Shown: positions 7,371 to 13,544 of the stretch, piece by piece
Position numbering within the stretch: the stretch's first letter is position 1
Layout of the letters: every line of letters begins with the position of its first letter
Origin: CANHBY01 sp031376995
Lineage (GTDB): Bacteria; Pseudomonadota; Gammaproteobacteria; Burkholderiales; Burkholderiaceae_C
Reading direction: 5' to 3'
NCBI GenBank assembly: GCA_031376995.1
Contig: JANMEO010000113.1
Location: forward strand, 1 to 13,544
DNA: 13,544 nt
Notes under the pieces: generated by a model
The model's input: only the letters and a program-made list of their open reading frames with translations
Database searches by the model: none
Told to the model about the DNA's origin: nothing
Translations under genes and position numbers: made by a program

Positions 7371-7562
7371 GGAACGTTGCGACCGATCCCGGGCTGATTC
7401 TGTGCGCAGGGTCGCGGATCTCTCCAATGCGCAAAGCGTCGGCGGCAGGAATGAGGTGCAGGCTTGCCCGCACAACAGCGGTCAATCCTCGCTGGCTTGG
7501 TGCGTTGTGACACAGACCAAGGCAAATGGCAAGGCCATGCTGGCGCATCAAAAGCGCACGCC
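7371..7562. other. Intergenic stretch before the P-type ATPase, no recognised feature
   Basis: This 192-base region is as G+C rich as the ATPase gene rather than the lipoprotein side, so the change in composition appears to begin near 7371. Short open frames cross it on both strands but none resembles a protein I know. No good promoter, terminator or inverted repeat was seen by eye. Confidence 0.4.
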
Positions 7563-10271
7563 GTGACAACCGCCCAACTGCCCACAGCGGCGCACACCGC
7601 CAACACAGACGCCGTCGCGTCGGCATTGGACGTGCGCGCGGATGTTGGCCTGGGCCATCAACAAAGCGCTGAGCGCCTGGCAAAGTGGGGCTCGAACGCA
7701 TTGCCCGTCACGCCCCCGCGCTCACCCTGGAGGGTGCTGCTGGCGCAGTTCAAGAGCGTGATGATCGTCATCCTGCTGGGTGCAGCGCTGCTGGCGGCAT
7801 GGGTCGGCAGCGTCAAGGATGCGTCGGTGATTCTGGCCGTCGTTATCATCAACGCGCTGGTCGGCTTCTACCAGGAGTACCGCGCAGAACGCAGCCTGGA
7901 CGCACTGAAGTCCATGCTGTCGGCCAACGCGACCGTGCGGCGCGATGGCCGCAGCCAGAAGATCGACGCCCAAGCGGTCGTGCCCGGCGACATCCTGCTA
8001 CTCGAAGCAGGCGACAGGGTGTCCGCCGATGGTCGGCTGATCGTGGCTGCAGCCCTGGAGATCGATGAATCTGCATTGACGGGCGAGTCTCAACCTGCAG
8101 CCAAACAGTGTGACCCCCTTGCGGTTGAAGACGCGCCGCTCGGCGACCGCAGCAATATGGCCTACATGAACACGCTACTAACTCGGGGGCGCGCTGAAGT
8201 GCTTGTGACTGCCACCGGTTCGCACACCGAGATGGGCAAGCTGTCGCGCGAGCTGGCGGCCACCATTGAGGTGCCAACCCCTTTGCAAGTTCAGCTCAAT
8301 CAGCTCGCCAAGCGCCTCGGCACCATTGCATTAACGCTGGTAGCGTTGCTGTCGCTGATGCAGTTCCTGCGTGGCAAAGACCTCCCGCACATCTTGCTGG
8401 ACGCCATCGCCCTGGCCGTGGCGGCGATGCCCGAGGGTCTGCCGGTCGTGGTCACGGTCACACTGGCGCTGGGCATGCACAAAATGGCCCGCCAACACGC
8501 GATCGTCAAGCGCCTTGCCAGTGTCGAGACCCTAGGTTGTACCACTGTCATCTGTTCTGACAAGACGGGCACGCTGACACTCAACCAAATGACGGCGACG
8601 ACCTTCATCTACCAGGGCCGGATGTTCGAGGTGTCGGGTGAGGGCTACGACCCGAAGGGTTCGATCACCGAAGCAGGCGCAGCATCAGCCCAACCTCTGG
8701 CTGCGGCCAAGCTGATCGCGTTGCTGCAACCTTTGGTGGCCTGCAATGACAGTCGAATCGAGGACAACAAGGTCATCGGCGACCCGATGGAGGCTGCGCT
8801 GCTGGTGCTGGCCGCCAAGGGCGGCGTGGTGCGTGAAGAGGTCGCGCGCGCCTTGCCGCGCATGGCTGAATTGCCCTTCGACTCGGCTCACAAGTACATG
8901 GCGACCTTTCATGGCGATGGCGGGCAGATTCAGGTGTTCGTCAAGGGCGCGCCTGACGTGCTGCTGGCCCGTTGTTCGACCTGGCGCGCGGCCCAGTCGC
9001 CGCAGCCGCTCGACGCGCCGCGCCGACTGCAGATCGAAGCTGACTACCGGGCGCTCGGCGAGCGCGGGCTGCGCGGCCTGTTAGTTGCCACCCGCACGCT
9101 AGCTGCAGGCAGTTTTGACGCGACTGGCGATCTGTCAACCTCGGTCTGCGAGTTGTGTTTCGTAGGTCTGGTCGGCCTGATGGACCCGCCACGTGCCCAA
9201 GCCAGGCAAGCCATTGCCGAATGCCAGCACGCCGGCATCGCCGTCAAGATGATCACAGGCGATCACCAGACCACGGCAACCGCGATCGCTGGAGCTCTGG
9301 GGCTCGTAGGCCGAACCGCGTCGGGCGCCGACCTCGACCGCATGGATGCGCGGCAGCTTGCAGACGCCGTTGACGATGTGGCCGTCTTTGCCCGGGTGTC
9401 GCCGGGCAACAAGGTGGCCATCGTGCGCGCTCTCCAGGCCAAAGGCCACGTCGTGGCGATGACCGGCGACGGTGTCAACGACGCGCCCGCCTTGAAGCAG
9501 GCCGACATCGGTGTTGCCATGGGCGTGGCCGGCACCATGGTGGCCAAGGAAGCCGCGACCATGGTACTGACAGACGACAACTTTGCGACCATCGTTACTG
9601 CGGTGCGCCACGGTCGCACGCTGTACGACAACATCCTGAAGTTCGTGCGCTTCCAGCTGTCGACGACGATTGGCGCGATCCTGACGGTCTTCACTGCGCC
9701 ACTGCTGGGCCTTCCCGAACCGTTCACGGCGTTGCAGATCTTGTGGGTCGCCATCATCATGGACGGGCCGCCGGCCGTGTCGCTCGCGCTTGACGCCGCA
9801 CGCCCCGGGATCATGGACGAGGCTCCCCGGCCACGGGGCGAGCCAGTGCTGCCGCTCAAGCGAGTTGGGCGTGTTTTTGTCTACGGCACCACGATGATGA
9901 TCGGTACCCTGGGCGTGCTGCACCACGGGCTGCAGACCGGGCCGCAGGATCGGGCGCTGACCATGGCCTTCACGACCTTCGTGCTGTTCCAGCTGTTCAA
10001 CGTGTTCAATGCGCGCAATGAGAGCGGATCGGCCTTCAACGCGCAATTCTTCAGCAACCGCATGCTGTGGGTGTCATTGGGCGCAGCGCTGTTGCTGCAG
10101 ATGCTGGCGACCCATTGGGGGCCCGCGACGCGCCTCTTTGGCACCACGGGCATGGCATGGGCAGACTGGGTTATTGCCGCAGGCGTTGCCTCGTCGGTGC
10201 TGCTGCTTGAAGAGGCTCGCAAGTTGGGGCTACGTGGGTGGCGGCAGGCCAGCTTTAACACGAGAGGGTGA
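7563..10271 (+). CDS. SPCA/Pmr1-like P-type cation (Ca2+/Mn2+-type) ATPase
   Basis: A 902-residue P2-type ATPase from GTG 7563; a TTG at 7464 would add 33 residues with no family likeness. In order: N-terminal cation-ATPase domain, M1-M2, actuator motif LTGES (172-176), M4 site AMPEGLP (288-294), phosphorylation site DKTGT with Asp333, nucleotide-site KGAPD (461-465), hinge TGDGVND (634-640), and the C-terminal membrane bundle. The stretch around M4 and the phosphorylation site, and the M5-M6 pattern LST..IGA and MDGPPA, resemble secretory-pathway SPCA/Pmr1 pumps, which have one ion site. The M6 Asn that binds ion in those pumps is Ala730 here, while Asp734 is kept, so the transported ion is uncertain. 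The gene is much richer in G+C than its neighbours and has an inverted-repeat element nine bases after its stop. Likely inner membrane, exporting a divalent cation; acquisition by transfer is inferred. Confidence 0.85.
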   Translation: MTTAQLPTAAHTANTDAVASALDVRADVGLGHQQSAERLAKWGSNALPVTPPRSPWRVLLAQFKSVMIVILLGAALLAAWVGSVKDASVILAVVIINALVGFYQEYRAERSLDALKSMLSANATVRRDGRSQKIDAQAVVPGDILLLEAGDRVSADGRLIVAAALEIDESALTGESQPAAKQCDPLAVEDAPLGDRSNMAYMNTLLTRGRAEVLVTATGSHTEMGKLSRELAATIEVPTPLQVQLNQLAKRLGTIALTLVALLSLMQFLRGKDLPHILLDAIALAVAAMPEGLPVVVTVTLALGMHKMARQHAIVKRLASVETLGCTTVICSDKTGTLTLNQMTATTFIYQGRMFEVSGEGYDPKGSITEAGAASAQPLAAAKLIALLQPLVACNDSRIEDNKVIGDPMEAALLVLAAKGGVVREEVARALPRMAELPFDSAHKYMATFHGDGGQIQVFVKGAPDVLLARCSTWRAAQSPQPLDAPRRLQIEADYRALGERGLRGLLVATRTLAAGSFDATGDLSTSVCELCFVGLVGLMDPPRAQARQAIAECQHAGIAVKMITGDHQTTATAIAGALGLVGRTASGADLDRMDARQLADAVDDVAVFARVSPGNKVAIVRALQAKGHVVAMTGDGVNDAPALKQADIGVAMGVAGTMVAKEAATMVLTDDNFATIVTAVRHGRTLYDNILKFVRFQLSTTIGAILTVFTAPLLGLPEPFTALQILWVAIIMDGPPAVSLALDAARPGIMDEAPRPRGEPVLPLKRVGRVFVYGTTMMIGTLGVLHHGLQTGPQDRALTMAFTTFVLFQLFNVFNARNESGSAFNAQFFSNRMLWVSLGAALLLQMLATHWGPATRLFGTTGMAWADWVIAAGVASSVLLLEEARKLGLRGWRQASFNTRG

Positions 10272-10279
10272 CTTGAATA

Positions 10280-10444
10280 TATACCCCTCGGAACTGAAGA
10301 TGCTGGGTTGATGGGTCATTTTGAGAATGGAGATGCAAAGCGTAAAGCACAGCTATACCATTTGGTATCGCGAGCATTTCCAACGCCGCAGATCCGTTTT
10401 TAAAACGGCTCAGAGATCCGGCATCTTCGGTTCTGAGGGGTATA
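10280..10444 (+). repeat. Complete copy of the dispersed repeat: MITE-like element with 27-bp inverted ends
   Basis: The left end 10280-10306 (TATACCCCTC...GAAGATGCTGG) and the right end 10418-10444 are inverted copies with 24 of 27 matches. The three differences (at 10290, 10295 and 10304) are all transitions that leave G-U pairs in RNA. Inside are two smaller palindromes: ATACCA/TGGTAT at 10355-10368 and CCGTTT/AAACGG at 10394-10408. If the ends are read as TACCCC...GGGGTA, the element is flanked by TA on both sides, as expected from TA-targeting transposases, though this cannot be told apart from a longer inverted repeat. There is no coding capacity. It fills the gap between two convergent genes and could also act as a terminator in both directions. 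Confidence 0.8.
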
Positions 10445-10457
10445 CCCGTACCCAACA

Positions 10458-11462
10458 CTAAGCAAAGCGTAAGGCGTCGGGATTGACGATGTTGCTGGGC
10501 GTGCCTTTGAAAAAATTGATGATGTTGTCAAATGCCTCATTGAAGTGGCACTCGTAGCTCTCTTGTTCAACGTAGCCAAGGTGCGGCGTGCACACTGCGT
10601 TTTCTAGTCGCAGCAGTGGGTGGCCTTGCAAAATGGGCTCGCTTTCGAACACATCGACCGCTGCCATTCCAGGCCTGCCACGATTCAGTGCGGTGACCAA
10701 TGCCCCTTCAGTGATCAACTCTGCCCTCGAGGTATTCACCAACAGCGCAGTCTGTTTCATGCGTGCCAAGTGCTCTTGTTTGACGATGCCATGAGTGCTG
10801 GGAGATAGCTTGAGATGCATTGATAAAACGTCACAAATTTCAAAAAATTCCTCGCAGCTCGGAGCCACCATAAAACCGTCTTCACGGGCACTCTCGAGCG
10901 TTGAATGGCTGCCCCATATTGTGACGTGCATGCCAAATGCCTTGCCATAGTTCGCGACCAGTTGACCAATGCTGCCGTAACCCCAGATACCCAAGGTTTT
11001 GCCCTTGAGCATCGAGCCCAGCGAAAAATTGGTCGGCATAGAAGCCGCCTTGAGTCCTGATTGCTGCCAAGCGCCATGCTTGAGGTTGCCGATATATTGA
11101 GGCAGCCTGCGCATCGCGGCCATGATCAAGGCCCAAGTCAACTCGGCCGGTGCCACGGCAGATTCAGCCCCCTGGGCAACGGCAATCCCTAAACGGGTAC
11201 AGGCGTCAACATCCACATGCGGCCCGATGCAACCCGTTTGGACAATCAGCTTGAGTCTGGTTAACTTTTCAAGCAGTTGCCGCGGAAAATGAGTGCGCTC
11301 ACGGATAAGCACAAGCACATCGGCATCACGCAAACGGATGGAGAGCTGACCATTGCCCTTGACCGTGTTGGTGAATACCTTGGCATTGAACCCCACAAGC
11401 TTGTCGGCACAATGAAGCTTGCGTACAGCATCTTGGTAATCGTCGAGGATGATGATGTTCAC
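10458..11462 (-). CDS. D-2-hydroxyacid dehydrogenase, NAD(P)-dependent
   Basis: A 334-residue protein of the phosphoglycerate dehydrogenase-like family, which interconverts 2-oxo acids and D-2-hydroxy acids in the cytoplasm. The N-terminal catalytic domain starts MNIIILDDYQDAVRKL. The Rossmann domain has the dinucleotide loop GYGSIG (161-166) within TLGIWGYGSIGQLV. The catalytic set is complete: Arg246 in NTSRAELI, Glu275 in VFESEP and His294 in TPHLGY. The substrate-side loop reads QTGCIGPHVD, with Cys78 where relatives I recall have Arg or Lys; this may affect substrate choice. The substrate cannot be named from the sequence. The start is GTG 11462, 74 bases from the divergent DUF1993 gene. 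The stop lies 13 bases from the inverted-repeat element. Confidence 0.88.
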   Translation of the reverse strand: MNIIILDDYQDAVRKLHCADKLVGFNAKVFTNTVKGNGQLSIRLRDADVLVLIRERTHFPRQLLEKLTRLKLIVQTGCIGPHVDVDACTRLGIAVAQGAESAVAPAELTWALIMAAMRRLPQYIGNLKHGAWQQSGLKAASMPTNFSLGSMLKGKTLGIWGYGSIGQLVANYGKAFGMHVTIWGSHSTLESAREDGFMVAPSCEEFFEICDVLSMHLKLSPSTHGIVKQEHLARMKQTALLVNTSRAELITEGALVTALNRGRPGMAAVDVFESEPILQGHPLLRLENAVCTPHLGYVEQESYECHFNEAFDNIINFFKGTPSNIVNPDALRFA

Positions 11463-11536
11463 GGTGTACGCTTATCTTGAAGTGTGGCGTCAGCAATGGC
11501 AGGTAGTATGGCCTCTTTCAACAGTTGGGACCATCT

Positions 11537-12046
11537 ATGACAATCTCCATGTATTCGGCGAGTCTGCCCTTGTTTGTGACGATGTTAAACAACTTAACAA
11601 CTTGGCTGGACAAGGCCCAAGCCTTTGCGCAGATTAAAAAATTCGATGTTCAAGTGTTGCTTGGCGCACGCTTGGCACCCGACATGTTGCCTTTCACTCG
11701 TCAGGTACAGATTGCTTGTGACTCTGCGAAGTTTGGTATTGCACGTTTGGCATTCGAAGAAGCTCCCAAAATGGATGATTCTGAAGCCAGCATTGCTGAA
11801 TTGAAGGCCCGTATTCAACGCACCCTGGACTATATCCAGTCAGTCCCTGCGGTCAAAGTGGTGGGCTCTGAAGAGCGCGATATCCAGGTGCCTATGCGAG
11901 GTCGAGATGCTTTGCAGTTTAAAGGTGAGGCCTATTTACAGCAATTCGTATTGCCCAACTTCTTCTTCCACGTCACCACTGCTTATGCCATCTTGCGACA
12001 CAACGGGGTTGAGCTGGAAAAGGCTGATTTTTTGGGCTTGAGCTGA
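11537..12046 (+). CDS. DUF1993 family protein
   Basis: A 169-residue soluble protein without signal peptide or membrane segment. It fits the DUF1993 family: MTISMYSASLPLFVTMLNNL at the start, a DMLPFTRQVQIACDSAK block (about 52-68), an ELKARIQRTLDYI helix and an FFFHVTTAYAILRHNGVELE C-terminal block. These look like a DinB-type four-helix bundle with the conserved His in HVTTAY and HNG; the bundle comparison is inference. The function is unknown. ATG 11537 is chosen because TTGGGA at 11525-11530 is a fair ribosome site six bases upstream. It is transcribed away from the dehydrogenase gene, and a repeat copy lies 33 bases after its stop. Confidence 0.85.
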   Translation: MTISMYSASLPLFVTMLNNLTTWLDKAQAFAQIKKFDVQVLLGARLAPDMLPFTRQVQIACDSAKFGIARLAFEEAPKMDDSEASIAELKARIQRTLDYIQSVPAVKVVGSEERDIQVPMRGRDALQFKGEAYLQQFVLPNFFFHVTTAYAILRHNGVELEKADFLGLS

Positions 12047-12078
12047 TGCGGCAACCGCTTAGCTCTGAAAATGACGCT

Positions 12079-12104
12079 CATACCCCTTTGAACTGAAGAT
12101 GCTG
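12079..12104 (+). repeat. Dispersed repeat, copy 3 (left end only)
   Basis: The bases ATACCCCTTTGAACTGAAG and the GATGCTG pattern match the left end of the complete copy with three differences over about 26 bases (first base and the two bases after CCCCT). The sequence that follows does not match the other copies and no right end is seen. It begins 33 bases after the DUF1993 stop. The rest of the 143-base convergent gap (12105-12189) holds a run of eight A bases at about 12138 and a short TTGCA/TGCAA palindrome, but no good terminator that I can support. Confidence 0.65.
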
Positions 12105-12189
12105 TGCTTGACTCGCCGATTGCATGTGCAACATGTTAAAAAAAATCAGTAGATTGAGGCGATCCCAGCGGCCGTGTGGCAACTCTCGC

Positions 12190-12843
12190 TTAAAATTGAA
12201 TGCCACTTGGTGAGCTGGGTGGTGGGGGCGGTTTGGCGGTGGTCACAGTGGGCTTGGTTTTATCCGACGACAGCTCTGGGGGGTCGGTCAGTGGTTGGGG
12301 CAGACTGAAAACAAAGCTACGTGGTAACTGTGAAGTGATGGGGTAGCCTGCCGCACTCAAGTATTGGCCCCAAAGGTCGGGGTCATAGCCCCGACTGACC
12401 TGAGTGCCAATCATCAGTACAGGCGTCTCTCGCCCGCCAGTCTTTTTTTGAAAAGACTCGTTGTCTTTGGCACTGATGATTTGGCGCTCAGCAAAGGGTA
12501 TGCCGCGTTGCATGAGTAGGGTGCGCCCTTTATCGCAGGCTGTGCAGTCAAGGGCTGTGTACAGAACCACCGGGTACCGGTTGGCAGCATCACGAACGGC
12601 TATCGGCAGGTTGGCCAAGGGGGTGCCAATGCCAGAGCTCGTCAGGGGGGGCAGGGGCACCACCTTGTCGACTGTTGGCACCGGGGGGCGGTCTGTGTAA
12701 CTGATTTGCCCATCGGGTCCAACCACTTTGTACATGGCCTGCCCGTCGGTACAAACCAGCAGGGCCATGAACAGAAAACCCAGTGAAAGAAACTGAGTAG
12801 GATCGGCAAGGCTTGATAGTTTAAAAAATCGGCGTCCAATCAT
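12190..12843 (-). CDS. Exported DUF4124 plus glutaredoxin-like protein
   Basis: A 217-residue protein in four parts. There is a signal peptide (hydrophobic core about 19-31, likely cleavage after DGQA at 36). A DUF4124 motif follows (MYKVVGPDGQISYTDRPP, 37-54), then a glutaredoxin/thioredoxin-like domain with the redox pair C-T-A-C (Cys100, Cys103) and the cis-proline ETP (139-141). The C-terminal tail (about 180-214) is rich in Pro, Ser and Thr. It should act in the periplasm as a thiol-disulfide protein, but its partner is unknown. ATG 12843 is preferred over the upstream TTG 12873 because it places the positively charged residues directly before the signal core. It lies 77 bases downstream of prlC on the same strand and may share its transcript. 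Confidence 0.82.
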   Translation of the reverse strand: MIGRRFFKLSSLADPTQFLSLGFLFMALLVCTDGQAMYKVVGPDGQISYTDRPPVPTVDKVVPLPPLTSSGIGTPLANLPIAVRDAANRYPVVLYTALDCTACDKGRTLLMQRGIPFAERQIISAKDNESFQKKTGGRETPVLMIGTQVSRGYDPDLWGQYLSAAGYPITSQLPRSFVFSLPQPLTDPPELSSDKTKPTVTTAKPPPPPSSPSGIQF

Positions 12844-12920
12844 GGGAGACCTGAACTGTTGCAGTGAAGACAAATTTACTCTGGTTCTGACGAGATGGCA
12901 CGCCTAATCAGAGCACAATC

Positions 12921-13544
12921 TCACGCTGTCATGCCTTGGTGTCGAAGCAGCGCATCGATCTGAGGCTCACGACCACGAAAGGCTTTAAAGCTTTCCAGGG
13001 CTGGCCTGCTGCCACCAACCTCCAAAATGGCTTGGCGGTAACGACGACCGGTGGCGACATCTATGGGTTTAGAAGGGGTGTCAGCTTCTTCAAAAGCACT
13101 CCAAGCGTCTGCACTCAACACCTCTGCCCACTTGTAACTGTAATAACCCGCTGAATAGCCGCCAGCAAAAATGTGTGAAAAACTGTGCTGAAACCGGTTA
13201 AATATCGGTGGATGAAGCACCGCAACTTCTCTGCGAACCTCCTGCAGCAACGCATTGATGCCAGTCGCACTTTCAGGTTGAGCGTGCAGTTTCATGTCAA
13301 ACAATGAAAATTCGACTTGGCGCAGGGTTTGCAGGCCACTTTGAAAGTTTTTGGCGGCGAGCATTTTGTCAAACAGCGCTCGTGGCAGCGACTCGCCAGA
13401 TTCAACATGGTTGCTGATTTGGCTGACAACTTCCCAGACCCAGCAGAAGTTTTCCATGAATTGGCTGGGTAGCTCCACGGCATCCCACTCCACGCCTGAG
13501 ATGCCGGCAACATCAAGCTCATCAACTTGAGTCAGCATGTGGTG
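12921..13544 (-). CDS. prlC: Oligopeptidase A (M3 family), C-terminal part, cut by the window edge
   Basis: The frame is open to the window end and reads HHMLTQVDEL at its first visible residues, which in E. coli oligopeptidase A follow directly on the zinc-binding HEFGHG motif; the active-site motif itself is therefore just outside. The visible 207 residues match the family closely: GVEWDAVELPSQFMENFCW, DKMLAAKNFQ, the substrate-binding loop HIFAGGYSAGYYSYKWAEVL and the closing FRGREPQIDALLRHQG. The enzyme degrades short peptides, including cleaved signal peptides, in the cytoplasm. The stop is TGA at 12921-12923. No frame damage is seen in the visible part. Confidence 0.95.
   Translation of the reverse strand, partial: HHMLTQVDELDVAGISGVEWDAVELPSQFMENFCWVWEVVSQISNHVESGESLPRALFDKMLAAKNFQSGLQTLRQVEFSLFDMKLHAQPESATGINALLQEVRREVAVLHPPIFNRFQHSFSHIFAGGYSAGYYSYKWAEVLSADAWSAFEEADTPSKPIDVATGRRYRQAILEVGGSRPALESFKAFRGREPQIDALLRHQGMTA

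Noticed and set aside
9135..10046. Long minus-strand open frame (303 codons) opposite the ATPase
   Set aside because: High G+C sequence keeps the opposite frames open; the plus-strand product has all P-type ATPase motifs and the minus-strand one shows none.
11477..11509. TTGAAG and TAGTAT as a promoter for the DUF1993 gene
   Set aside because: The spacer is 21 bases, too long for a normal sigma70 promoter.
12105..12189. Rho-independent terminator around the A8 run between the DUF1993 and glutaredoxin-like genes
   Set aside because: On the plus strand the run is A, and on the minus strand the preceding bases form only a weak stem.
1..13544. CRISPR arrays, tRNA or rRNA genes, complete insertion sequences
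   Set aside because: No regularly spaced repeats, cloverleaf or rRNA sequences, and no transposase frame were seen.

Overview
The window looks like a chromosomal segment of a Burkholderiales bacterium, most likely Comamonadaceae. RlmB, the C-terminus of oligopeptidase A, the D-2-hydroxyacid dehydrogenase and the small lipoprotein all read like betaproteobacterial proteins, and most of the window is about 50-55% G+C in lines counted by hand. The taxonomic call is inference from remembered protein families; no search was run.

Left edge (1-1478). The window opens in the 3' end of a group II intron: a domain V hairpin with its GNRA loop and AGC triad, a domain VI with a bulged A, and possibly the last codons of the intron maturase. 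Just past the predicted splice site is a candidate sigma70 promoter. It is followed by the most striking gene of the window, a type III effector-like protein of the HopX/AvrPphE/XopE/RipE family with an intact Cys-His-Asp triad. A 10-base poly-C tract lies in its first codons and could switch the gene on and off by slippage.

Operon region (1687-7370). Five plus-strand genes are tightly packed: dinG (Fe-S helicase), a TPR-glycosyltransferase (ATGA overlap), a small membrane acyltransferase of the HGSNAT/DUF1624 type (GTGA overlap), rlmB (23S rRNA 2'-O-methyltransferase) and a small lipoprotein. Spacing suggests one transcription unit mixing DNA repair, envelope modification and rRNA modification.

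Transporter region (7371-10271). A P-type cation ATPase resembling Golgi SPCA/Pmr1 pumps is clearly more G+C rich (about 62-68% in counted lines) than its neighbours. It has lost one normally conserved ion-site residue in M6. It may be an acquired gene.

Right part (10272-13544). A complete small inverted-repeat element sits between the ATPase and a convergent D-2-hydroxyacid dehydrogenase. A divergent DUF1993 gene follows. Two minus-strand genes close the window: a secreted DUF4124-glutaredoxin protein and the C-terminal part of prlC.

Across the window, three copies of one dispersed repeat lie just after the stop codons of three unrelated plus-strand genes. The complete copy has 27-bp inverted ends whose only three differences are G-U pairs in RNA, which points to a MITE-like element able to fold as a transcript. 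The effector with its poly-C tract and this repeat family are the two items that most deserve follow-up.
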